Below are positions 47,934 to 55,864 of a stretch of DNA of 64,000 nucleotides, in pieces. This stretch comes from Lysobacter sp. Root916 (GTDB lineage Bacteria > Pseudomonadota > Gammaproteobacteria > Xanthomonadales > Xanthomonadaceae). Below the pieces are notes generated by a model. That model was not told the origin of the DNA. It worked only from the letters and a program-made list of their open reading frames with translations, and did no database searches. The stretch is from the NCBI RefSeq assembly GCF_001429785.1, contig NZ_LMJF01000001.1, forward strand, positions 240,599-304,598, in the 5' to 3' direction. How positions within the stretch are numbered: position 1 is the stretch's first letter; every line of letters starts with the position of its first letter. The position numbers were made by a program, and so were the translations under genes.

Positions 47934-49136
47934 ATGCTGCCGCGGCAACGCCCGGATATCGGCTGGCTCGATCTCGCCCACGCGCTGGCGTATGCGGTGC
48001 GCGGGGGCGACCCCGAGCGCGCCCAGGCCGCCGCCGAGGCCGGCGCCGATGCGCTGGCCGACGACGGCCGCCGCAGCCTGGTCAGCCTGTCGGTGCGCAG
48101 CGGCTTCGATCGTCTGCTGGCGACCCTGCAACTGCCGCCGGGCAGCGAGGTGTTGGTCTCGGCGGTGACCATCCGCGACATGATCGCGGTGATCGAGCGG
48201 CACGGCCTGCGCGCGGTGCCGGTCGACGTGGACGCCGACACGCTGGGCCTGGACGAAACCGCACTGGCCGCGGCCCTGACCCCGCGCAGCCGCATGCTGC
48301 TGGTCGCGCACCTGTTCGGCAGCCGCATGCCGCTGCAGGCGGCGCAGGCATTCGCGCGCCGCCACGGCCTGCTGCTGGTCGAGGACGGCGCCCAGGCCTA
48401 CACCGGCGACGGCTGGTTCGGCGAGGCGGGCTGCGACGTCAGCCTGCTCAGCTTCGGCCCGATCAAGACCGCGACCGCCTTGGGCGGCGCCCTGCTGCGT
48501 TTCGCCGACCCGGACCTGCGCGAGCGCGTGCGCGCGGCGCAGGCGCGCCAGCCGCTGCAGAAAACCGCGGCATTCGCGCAGCGGGTCGGCAAGTACGCGC
48601 TGCTCAAGGCGCTGACCGTTCGCGCCGCCTACCGCCTGTTTTATCGCGCGTGCCGCGCGCTCGGCATCGATCACGATGCCCTGATCAATCGCTCGGTGCG
48701 CGGCTTCGCCGGCGGCGAGCTGTTCCAGCGCATCCGCCACCGGCCCTGCGCGGCGCAGTCCCGGCTGCTGTTGCGGCGCCTGCGCGGCTACCCGCCGGCG
48801 CGGGTGGCGCAACGCGCGCAGCGCGGCGAGCGCCTGCTGTCGGCCTCGCCCTTGGCGCGGCCGGGCCGCGCCGCCGCCCAGGCCACCCATTGGGTGCTGC
48901 CGGTGCTCAGCGACGATCCGCCGCGACTGATCGCCGGCCTGCTCGCGCGCGGCTTCGACGCCACCTGCGGCGCCTCCAGTCTGTACGCGGTGCCCGGCGA
49001 TGCCGCGCCGGGCGCCGACGACCTGCGACGCGTCATGGCCGCGGTCGTGTATCTGCCCGCCCCCGAGGGCGAGGACGACCTGCGCCGCCTGGCCGAGGCG
49101 GTACGCGCGAGCGTGGCGGGCCCGCCGTCCCCATGA
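47934..49136 (+). CDS. DegT/DnrJ/EryC1/StrS-like aminotransferase
   Basis: The 400-aa protein has the PLP fold-type I pattern of sugar aminotransferases: SGFDRLLATLQLPPGSEVLV, then VEDGAQAYTGDGW (Asp151 pairs with the pyridine N), and SFGPIKTATALGGAL with Lys178 as Schiff-base lysine. The C-terminal part is Arg-rich and diverges from typical family members. It follows the exporter by 16 bp. Many relatives make aminosugars for surface glycans or antibiotics; here the substrate is unknown. Confidence 0.82.
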   Translation: MLPRQRPDIGWLDLAHALAYAVRGGDPERAQAAAEAGADALADDGRRSLVSLSVRSGFDRLLATLQLPPGSEVLVSAVTIRDMIAVIERHGLRAVPVDVDADTLGLDETALAAALTPRSRMLLVAHLFGSRMPLQAAQAFARRHGLLLVEDGAQAYTGDGWFGEAGCDVSLLSFGPIKTATALGGALLRFADPDLRERVRAAQARQPLQKTAAFAQRVGKYALLKALTVRAAYRLFYRACRALGIDHDALINRSVRGFAGGELFQRIRHRPCAAQSRLLLRRLRGYPPARVAQRAQRGERLLSASPLARPGRAAAQATHWVLPVLSDDPPRLIAGLLARGFDATCGASSLYAVPGDAAPGADDLRRVMAAVVYLPAPEGEDDLRRLAEAVRASVAGPPSP

Positions 49137-49230
49137 ACCGCGGCCGACGCATCGGTACGGACGCGTTCAAACGAGCCGCGTCCGGGGACGCTAGACTTCG
49201 CCCCGAAGACGGGCGGCATGACGGAACGGC

Positions 49231-50592
49231 ATGGCAGTAGGCAAGGACAGAAACCCAGCGAGGACACGGGTCGGGGCGCGCGCCCTTCGGTGCGCCGGCC
49301 TGGCTTTGGCCTTGGCATGGACGGCCGCGGCGTCGGCGCGCGATATCGACATCCGCCATTACGTCGCCCGCATCGAACCCGATCTCAAGACCCGCAGCCT
49401 CAAGGGCGAGGTAGCGATCCGCTTCGTCGCCACCGTCGACGCCACCGACCTGATCGTGCTGGACCGCGACGGCCTGGACATCGACCGCGTGCGCGAAGGC
49501 GAGCGCTCGCTGTCGTTCGACCAGACCGGCCGCGTGCTCAAGGTGCGGCTGTCGCGGCCGGCCCTGCGCGGCCAGTTGCGCGAGATCACCGTCGCCTACC
49601 ACGGCAGCCCGCGCTTCGGCCTGCAGTTCCATCCCGAGCGCCGCCAGATCTACACCCTGTTCTCGACCGCGCAGTGGCTGGTCGGCATCGACGCGCCCGA
49701 CGAGCGCGCCAGCCTGGACCTCAGCGTGGTCCTGCCGACCGGCTTGAAGGCGGTGGGCAACGGCTATCTGGTCGGCCGCCGCAGCCTGGGCAACGGCAGC
49801 GAACTGCACCGCTGGCGCCAGACCGTGCCGATGCCGGCCTACACCTACGGTTTCGCCGCCGGCCCCTTCGAGGAGGCCAGCGACCGCGGCAGCAAGGTGC
49901 GCCTGCGCTACCTGGGCGCCGGCTACAGCCAGAACGAACTGCGCCGGATCTTCGCCGACAGCGGCGACATGCTGCGTTATTTCGAGCGCCGCGCCGGCGT
50001 GCCGTATCCGGGCGGCGTCTACACCCAGGCCCTGGTCGCGCGCACCATCGGCCAGGAGCATGCGGGCTTCTCGCTGCTGTCCGAGGAGTACGGCCGCGGC
50101 GTGCTCGGCGACCGCCGCGACGAATCGCTGATCGCGCACGAGGCCGCGCATCAATGGTGGGGCAACCTGGTCACCTGCCGCGACTGGGGCCATTTCTGGC
50201 TCAACGAGGGCTTCGCCAACTTCCTCGCCGCCAGCTACATGGAACAACGCTTCGGCCGTGAGGAATACCTCAAGCAGGTCGACGGCTGGCGCCGCCGCTA
50301 CGAGAAGCTTAAGGAAACCGGCAAGGACAAGCCGCTGGTGTTCCCGGACTGGGACAAGCCCAGCGGCGACGATCGCGCCGTGGTCTATCAGAAGGGCGCC
50401 TACGTGCTGCACCTGCTGCGCGAGGAACTCGGCGAGGCGGCGTTCTGGAACGGCCTGCGCGAATACACGCGCGCCCACCGCGGCACCGCCGTGACCAGCC
50501 AGGACTTCGAGCGCTCGATGGAGCAGGCCAGCGGCCGCGATCTCAGCGCGTTCTTCGCGACCTGGGTCTATCCGTCCGCGCCTGCGCGATGA
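49231..50592 (+). CDS. Exported M1-family metallopeptidase
   Basis: The 453-aa protein has a signal peptide (about residues 16-36) and the M1 catalytic site: HEAAHQWWGN (H303, E304, H307) and WLNEGFAN (E326), with the reactive Tyr likely in VVYQKGAYVLHLL. The substrate-binding GAMEN motif is replaced by GQEHAG (274-279), and the protein is about half the usual length because the long C-terminal domain is absent. It is probably a periplasmic or secreted peptidase of a short M1 type. Confidence 0.88.
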   Translation: MAVGKDRNPARTRVGARALRCAGLALALAWTAAASARDIDIRHYVARIEPDLKTRSLKGEVAIRFVATVDATDLIVLDRDGLDIDRVREGERSLSFDQTGRVLKVRLSRPALRGQLREITVAYHGSPRFGLQFHPERRQIYTLFSTAQWLVGIDAPDERASLDLSVVLPTGLKAVGNGYLVGRRSLGNGSELHRWRQTVPMPAYTYGFAAGPFEEASDRGSKVRLRYLGAGYSQNELRRIFADSGDMLRYFERRAGVPYPGGVYTQALVARTIGQEHAGFSLLSEEYGRGVLGDRRDESLIAHEAAHQWWGNLVTCRDWGHFWLNEGFANFLAASYMEQRFGREEYLKQVDGWRRRYEKLKETGKDKPLVFPDWDKPSGDDRAVVYQKGAYVLHLLREELGEAAFWNGLREYTRAHRGTAVTSQDFERSMEQASGRDLSAFFATWVYPSAPAR

Positions 50593-50758
50593 GGCGCAAG
50601 CGCGCGCGGCGTGGACGCGGTGCGAGCGCTTAGGTGATGACGGATTCGCGCCTGGGCTGATGCACAATGGCGTCGGGCATACCTTCAAGTTCAATTCGCC
50701 GCGCGTACCGGCTCGATCCGTCGATCGGCCAGCGCGCGTGGCGTGGGAGTCGCGGGCG

Positions 50759-51154
50759 ATGAAAACGATCCTGGTTGTTCTCGCGGCGCTGCCGATGCTG
50801 CTGCCGTGTCGGGCGAACGCGCAGACTGCGCCGAACTACGACGCCCTCTACAGCGCCTGCGTCGACGAACACGGTCCGATCAACAACGCGGTGGTCGAGG
50901 TGTGTTCCAGCCAAGTCTCCGAGCGGGCGAAGCTCGAGATCACGCGCCACTACCAGGCCATTCACGCGCGCCTGAGCGCTGACCATCCCGAGGACGCAGC
51001 CAAGTTCGAGGAGTCGCAAAAGGCCTGGTTGAAGTACCGCAACACCCATTGCGGCTTGGCCGGCGCGTACGTGGGCTCTCCGATGTACGGCTACTGCCCG
51101 ATGAAGCTCAATGCCGATCGAGCGGCCGAGCTGCGCGAACTGAACGGCGAATAG
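50759..51154 (+). CDS. LprI-like (DUF1311) exported protein
   Basis: The 131-aa product has a signal peptide (to about residue 21, RANAQ) and the LprI/DUF1311 pattern: YSACVD, VVEVCSSQVSERAKLEI, then EESQKAWLKYRNTHC and YGYCPMKL. The four cysteines in conserved places suggest two disulfides. Mycobacterium LprI inhibits lysozyme; other family members have unknown roles. ATG 50759 opens the signal peptide; the frame upstream to 50660 is not coding-like. Convergent with the permease gene. Confidence 0.82.
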   Translation: MKTILVVLAALPMLLPCRANAQTAPNYDALYSACVDEHGPINNAVVEVCSSQVSERAKLEITRHYQAIHARLSADHPEDAAKFEESQKAWLKYRNTHCGLAGAYVGSPMYGYCPMKLNADRAAELRELNGE

Positions 51155-51246
51155 GGCCGGCGATTCGTTACGGCGATTCGTTACAGCGAAAGCCGCCGCG
51201 CGATCGGAACGAATGGCGGGCGGCCGGGCGACGGACAGGTTTGCGG

Positions 51247-52533
51247 CTACGGGGGCGCGGCTGCCGCGCGTCGACGCCACCACCAATGCAGCGGCAGGCC
51301 CGCGCCGACCAGCGCCGCGCCCCACAGCAGGGCCTGCGCGCCGATTCCGAACAAGGCATACAGGCTGTAGAGCAAGGCCGCGACCGCGATCGCGCGACTG
51401 GCGCGGCCTCGTCCGCGTAAGGCCCACGCCGCGCTGCCGGCCACGTAGGGCAGCAAGGTGGCCGCGGTCGACAGCAGGATCGAGAAGGTGAACAGCTGCA
51501 CCAGCGAACGGCTGTAGTTCGACAGCACCAGGGCCGACGCCAGCGCGCTGCCGATCAGCACGCCCGCCACCGGCGTGCCGCGCGCGTCCACGCGCGCGAA
51601 CACTTGCGGGAACAGGCCGTCGCGCGCCGCCGCCAACGGCAGCTGCGCCGACAGCAGCACCCAGCCGTTGAGCGCGCCGAAGCAGGACACCGCCGCCACC
51701 AGCGCCAGCGCGATGCCGGCCGGCGCGCCCCACAAGGCGCGCGCGGCGTCGGCCATCGGCGCTTGCGAGGCCTGCAGCGTCGCGGCCGGCAACACGCCCA
51801 GCACCGCGGTGCAGGCCAGGATGGTCGCCGCGCCCGCGATCAAGGTGCCGAACACGGTCGCGCGCGGCACCGTGCGCTCGGCGTCGCGCACCGCGCCGGC
51901 CGGCACGGTCGCCGCCTCCAGGCCCAGGAAGGCCCACAGGCTCAGCGCCGCGGTCGCGTGCGCGACCTGCGGCAAGGACTCGCCGCTGGGATTGAACGGC
52001 ACGCGCGCATGGGTGTCGGCGAACCACAGCGCGACGCCGCCGAACAGCAGCAGCGGCAGCAGCTTCAAGGCGGTGGTCAGCAGCTGCATGCGGCCGGCCT
52101 CGCGGATGCCGGCCAGGTTGACCGCGCTGCACAGCCACAGCGCCGCCAGCGCGCCGGCGGCCGCGCGCGCCGGCGTCGCGGTCGCGGCCGGGAACACCGC
52201 GCCCAGGCTGCCGGCGAACGCCACCGCGATCGCGGCGTTGGCGCACCAGATCGAGATCCAGTAGCTCCACGCGATCACGAAGCCGGGTGTGTCGCCGAAG
52301 GCCTGACGCGCGTACACATAGGGCCCGCCGCTGTGCGGCCACCGCGCCGACAGGCGGGCGAAGGTCAGCGCCAGCAGCAGCGCGCCGCACAGGGTGATCG
52401 CCCAGCCGATCAGGGTCGCGCCGCCGTAGGGCGCCAGCGCGGACGGCAGCAGGAACACGCCGCTGCCGATCATGCTGCCCACCACCAGTGCGGTGGCCGA
52501 CCACACGCCCAGCGGCCGGCCGACGGCGCTCAC
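51247..52533 (-). CDS. APC-family amino acid/polyamine permease
   Basis: The 428-aa transporter has about 12 transmembrane helices; the N-terminal GVWSATALVVGSMIGSGVFLLP contains the GxGxG-like ion/substrate loop of APC carriers, and SLWAFLGLEAATVPAGAVRD the TM6 unwound segment with its acidic motif. Its GTG start at 52533 overlaps the stop of the Rieske gene (GTGA), indicating coupled expression, so the permease probably imports the substrate of the oxygenase or a product. Confidence 0.9.
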   Translation of the reverse strand: MSAVGRPLGVWSATALVVGSMIGSGVFLLPSALAPYGGATLIGWAITLCGALLLALTFARLSARWPHSGGPYVYARQAFGDTPGFVIAWSYWISIWCANAAIAVAFAGSLGAVFPAATATPARAAAGALAALWLCSAVNLAGIREAGRMQLLTTALKLLPLLLFGGVALWFADTHARVPFNPSGESLPQVAHATAALSLWAFLGLEAATVPAGAVRDAERTVPRATVFGTLIAGAATILACTAVLGVLPAATLQASQAPMADAARALWGAPAGIALALVAAVSCFGALNGWVLLSAQLPLAAARDGLFPQVFARVDARGTPVAGVLIGSALASALVLSNYSRSLVQLFTFSILLSTAATLLPYVAGSAAWALRGRGRASRAIAVAALLYSLYALFGIGAQALLWGAALVGAGLPLHWWWRRRAAAAPP

Positions 52534-53630
52534 GCCCCGTCCGGCGCCCAGGCGTCGCGGTAGGTCGCGCGCAGCAGTTCCTGGAAATGGTGGACCGCGT
52601 TCTCGCGCAGCGGATTCAAGCGGCCGGCGACGTAGGAGCCCGAGGCCAGGCCGCGCTGCACGTCCTCGCAGATGGTCAGGTCTTCCAACTGCACTTCGTC
52701 GCTGAAGGCGAGGTCGGCGTCGCGACGCGCGCGCGCTTCGCCGGAATCGTCGCGGCGGTAGTAGAAGTCGAACACCACCCGGCAGCGGTCCACGCCGACC
52801 GGCACCACCCGGTTGGTCTGCAGGCGCCCGGGCAGGATGTTGAGCATGGTGTTCGGCCACAGCCAGTAGTACAGCGCGTCGCCGTCGCCGTAGAGGCCGT
52901 CGCCGCTTTCCAGCGGGCTCCACTGGTAGGAGTACCAGCGCGCGGTCTCGGTGACGTAGCTGCGGTAGTCGAGCAGGCGGTTGAGGCCGGGGTGGATGTG
53001 CGGGACGTGGTAGCCCTCGAGGTAGTTGTCGACGTAGACCTTCCAGTTGCAGGCCACGTCGTAGCTCACCCGGTGGTGGTGGCCGTAGTCGGCCAGCCCG
53101 CGTTCGCCGCCGATGCGTTCGTCGATGCCTTGCACCAGTTCGTCGAAACTCATCGAAGGCTCGCCCACGCAGGCGAACACCATGCCCTGCCAGATCCGCA
53201 CGCGCAGTTGCGGCAGGCGCACGTCGGCGACCGCGAAGTCCGGCGCCTGGCCCATTTCCGGGGCCGAGCGCAGCACTCCGTCCAGGCCGTAGGTCCAGCC
53301 GTGGTAGCGGCAGCGCAGCGAACGCGCGGCCAGGCCGTCGCAGCTGGCGATCGGCCCGGCGCGATGGCGGCAGACGTTGTGCAGCACGCGGATCTCGCCG
53401 TCCTCGCCGTGCACCGCGATCGTCGGCAAGCCGGCCAGGTCGGCCACGACGTGATCGCCGGGCTGCCGTAGCTGGCACAGGTGGGCGATCAGCTGCCAGC
53501 CCGGATCGAAGATCAGGCGCCGGTCCAGCGCGGCCATCGAGGCCTCGGTGTAGTAGCGCGCGGGCAGGGCGGTGGCGTGTTGCAGCGGCTGCGGCGCGAG
53601 TTCGGCGACGAGGGTGGGGCGCGGGCTCAT
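52530..53630 (-). CDS. Rieske-type ring-hydroxylating/amine oxygenase alpha subunit
   Basis: The 366-aa protein has a Rieske centre CRH...CRYH (C87, H89, C107, H110) and the mononuclear iron site DNYLEGYHVPHIHPG (H208, H213). This layout and length fit the oxygenases that act on quaternary amines (choline, carnitine or stachydrine type) as well as aromatic acids. ATG 53630 (MSPRPTLVAE) is chosen. No reductase gene is adjacent. It forms an operon with the APC permease, which supports an amino-acid-like substrate. Confidence 0.9.
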   Translation of the reverse strand: MSPRPTLVAELAPQPLQHATALPARYYTEASMAALDRRLIFDPGWQLIAHLCQLRQPGDHVVADLAGLPTIAVHGEDGEIRVLHNVCRHRAGPIASCDGLAARSLRCRYHGWTYGLDGVLRSAPEMGQAPDFAVADVRLPQLRVRIWQGMVFACVGEPSMSFDELVQGIDERIGGERGLADYGHHHRVSYDVACNWKVYVDNYLEGYHVPHIHPGLNRLLDYRSYVTETARWYSYQWSPLESGDGLYGDGDALYYWLWPNTMLNILPGRLQTNRVVPVGVDRCRVVFDFYYRRDDSGEARARRDADLAFSDEVQLEDLTICEDVQRGLASGSYVAGRLNPLRENAVHHFQELLRATYRDAWAPDGA

Positions 53631-53679
53631 GGCCGCAGTATTGCGCCGCGCGCGTGCCGTCGGCAAAGGGGGGCAACGC

Positions 53680-53711
53680 GACCGGCCGGCGGATCGCTCC
53701 GCCGGCCGGTC
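53680..53711 (-). terminator. 14-bp perfect hairpin after the Cys-rich peptide gene
   Basis: GACCGGCCGGCGGA and its reverse complement flank a TCGC loop. It begins 29 bp beyond the stop codon of the 74-aa peptide gene on the minus strand and probably ends that operon, though it lacks a T-run. Confidence 0.6.
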
Positions 53712-53739
53712 GGGGACCGCGATGGTGCCGGAGCGGGGC

Positions 53740-53964
53740 TCAGCCGCAGCAATAGCACTGCAAGGGCTGGCCCGGACCGCCGGGACCGAGGTCGCCGCCG
53801 AAACCCTGGCATTCCTGGCGACAGGCCCAGGCGCTGCAGGCTTCGTTTTCGGCTTGCACGCCGCTACCGTCGCCGGCGACGACCTGGAATGCGCCGAAGC
53901 TCATCGCGGTGGAGAACAGCAAGGCAGCCAGGGCGATGCGCACACTGCGTGTCCGATGCTTCAT
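53740..53964 (-). CDS. Exported six-cysteine peptide
   Basis: The 74-aa product has a basic start (MKHRTRSVRIAL) and a hydrophobic signal segment to about residue 28-31. The mature part has six Cys with spacing C43-x4-C48-x3-C52-x17-C70-x-C72-C73 and a Gly/Pro-rich loop (GFGGDLGPGGPG). A strong AGGAGAG lies before the ATG. The gene starts just after the stop of a membrane thioredoxin gene (1 bp gap), so the thioredoxin may form or shuffle its disulfides. I recognise no family; it could be a redox partner, a small exported toxin or a ribosomal-peptide precursor. Confidence 0.65.
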   Translation of the reverse strand: MKHRTRSVRIALAALLFSTAMSFGAFQVVAGDGSGVQAENEACSAWACRQECQGFGGDLGPGGPGQPLQCYCCG

Positions 53965-53965
53965 C

Positions 53966-54595
53966 TCAACTCTCCTTGGTGGTGGGGCCCGCCGCCGACG
54001 CCTCCTTGCGCCGCACCGCGGTCAGTACGCCGTTGACGCCTTCCTTGGTATTGATCGCGCCCACGCGCGCATAGCGCACGCGGCCGTCGCGGCCGATCAC
54101 CAGCAGCAGGGGTACGTTGCGCGCGCGGAACAGCATCGCGCTGCGTCGGTCCTGGGTGGCGATCACCGGGAACGCGAAACCGTGCTCGCGCGCGTACGCG
54201 CCCGCGGCGGCGGCCGGGTCCAGGGCCACGCCCAGCATTTCGGCGCGTCCTTCGGATGCGGCGTCGAGCTGCGCGGCGATGGCCTTCACCAACGGCGCCG
54301 AGGCGCGGCAGTGCGGACAGCCGGTGGTGAAGAAATACAGCACCTGGTAGTCGCGCTCGGGCTGGCCCAGCGTGCGGCTGGTGCCGTCCAGCGAGGTCAT
54401 CGCGATGCGCGGCACGTACATGCCGATGTAGGGCTGGGTCGCGCGCTGCGCCAACCAACGCTGGTTCTCGCGCGCCTGGTGCAACTGCCAGCCCAGCGCG
54501 ACCACCAGCGCGCTGGCCAGCGCGAGCGCGGCGATCAGCAAGGGCAGGGTCCGGCGCGAGACCACCCGGCTATCCGTAGGCGTGGGGTTGGACAT
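53966..54595 (-). CDS. Membrane-anchored TlpA/redoxin-like thioredoxin
   Basis: The 209-aa protein has one N-terminal transmembrane helix (17-37) and a periplasmic thioredoxin fold with active site CPHC (C93, C96) in YFFTTGCPHCRASAPLV. The cis-Pro region is RNVPLLLVI. CPHC, the DsbA-type dipeptide, favours oxidation or isomerisation. It is upstream of and co-transcribed with the six-Cys peptide. Substrate specificity is inferred from neighbourhood only. Confidence 0.85.
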   Translation of the reverse strand: MSNPTPTDSRVVSRRTLPLLIAALALASALVVALGWQLHQARENQRWLAQRATQPYIGMYVPRIAMTSLDGTSRTLGQPERDYQVLYFFTTGCPHCRASAPLVKAIAAQLDAASEGRAEMLGVALDPAAAAGAYAREHGFAFPVIATQDRRSAMLFRARNVPLLLVIGRDGRVRYARVGAINTKEGVNGVLTAVRRKEASAAGPTTKES

Positions 54596-54655
54596 GTCGG
54601 CGACCGTAGCAGCGCATGCTCGGGCATAACTTGACGAGGCTCACAACGAAGCGAT

Positions 54656-55795
54656 GCGGGGCGAGATGCGTGCGCGCACTGCGCGATGCGCTGCATCCGT
54701 TTCGGCGCCGCCTTGTTCCCCCCTTTGAAAAAGGGGGGCTAGGGGGGATTTGCTTTGGCTTCACGCGAGCAACAGCAAATCCCCCGGCGCCGCGAGTAGG
54801 CAATCGACACCGATTGGTACGGGGCGCCCGCCCCCTTTTTCAAAGGGGGCGATGAATGGCGGTTCCTCTTTGCGAGGTGGGGCGAGATGCGTGCTCGCAC
54901 TGCGCGATGCGCTGCATCCGTTTCGGCGTCGCCTCGTTCCCTCCTTTGAAAAAGGGCGGTTAGGGGGGATTTGCTTTGGCTTCACGCCAGCGACAGCAAA
55001 TCGCCCGGCGCCGCGAGTAAACAATCGACACCGATTGGTACGGGGCGCCCGCCCCCTTTTTCAAAGGGGGCGATGAATGGCGGCTCCTTTTTGTGAGGCG
55101 GCGCGAGATGCGCTGTTTCGAAGTCGCCTCGTTCCCCCCCTTTGAAAAAGGGGGGCTAGGGGGGATTTGCTTTGGCTTCGCGCGAGCAACAGCAAATCCC
55201 CCGGCACCGCGAGTAAACGATCGACACCGATTCGTACGGGGCGCCCGCCCCCTTTTTCAAAGGGGGCGATGAATGGCGGTGCCTTTTTGGGAAAGGCACG
55301 TGGCACGAATGAGGGTTCCTCTTTGCGGGGTGGGGCGAGATGCGTGCTCGCACTGCGCGATGCGCTGCATCCCTTTTCGGCGCCGCCTCGTTCCCCCCTT
55401 TGAAAAAGGGGGGCTAGGGGGGATTTGCTTTGGCTTCACGCCAGCGACAGCAAATCCCCCGGCGCCGCGAGTAGACAATCGACACCGATTCGCACGGGGC
55501 GCCCGCCCCCTTTTTCAAAGGGGGCGATGAATGGTGGCTCCTTTTTGTGAGGCGGCGCGAGATGCGCTGTTTCGAAGTCGCCTCGTTCCCCCCTTTGAAA
55601 AAGGGGGGCTAGGGGGGATTTGCTTTGGCTTCGCGCCAGCAACGCCAAATCCCCCGGCGCCGCGAGTAGACAATCGACACCGATTCGCACGGGGCGCCCG
55701 CCCCCTTTTTCAAAGGGGGCGATGAATGGCAGTGCTTCTTTGGAAAGGTGCGTGGGATGAATGGCGGTTCCGCTCCTGGGAAAGGGGCGGGGTTC
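54656..55795. repeat. Higher-order array of five long palindromic repeats
   Basis: Five copies of a unit are centred on CCCTTTGAAAAAGGGGGGCT, with TTTGAA at 54724, 54945, 55141, 55399 and 55594. Each copy then has GGGGGGATTTGCTTTGGCTT, an inverted CAAATCCCCCGGC, AATCGACACCGATT, and a closing palindrome CCCCCTTTTTCAAAGGGGGC. Spacer types alternate, and copies 2-3 and 4-5 are offset by about 453 bp, so a dimer was duplicated. Frames inside translate to repeat peptides such as PPFEKGGLGGICFGF and are not genes. Confidence 0.9.
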
Positions 55796-55815
55796 GTCGC
55801 TACGCCCCCAGAAAA

Positions 55816-55844
55816 ACGAAGGCCGGCGAATGCCGGCCTTCGTT
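55816..55844 (-). terminator. Intrinsic terminator after the M2 peptidase gene
   Basis: On the minus strand CGAAGGCCGGC-attc-GCCGGCCTTCG is followed by TTTTT, about 20 bp after the stop codon. It also marks the right edge of the repeat array. Confidence 0.85.
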
Positions 55845-55864
55845 AGGAACATGGCGCGTGGCGA

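Noticed and set aside
54656-55795. Possible CRISPR array
   Set aside because: The repeats are long and palindromic, spacing is 195-258 bp, the 'spacers' are themselves repeated, and no cas genes are near.
54616-55852. Short frames in both directions with PPFSKGG / PFEKGGLGGICFGF peptides
   Set aside because: They are translations of the palindromic repeat units, without start signals or protein-like composition.
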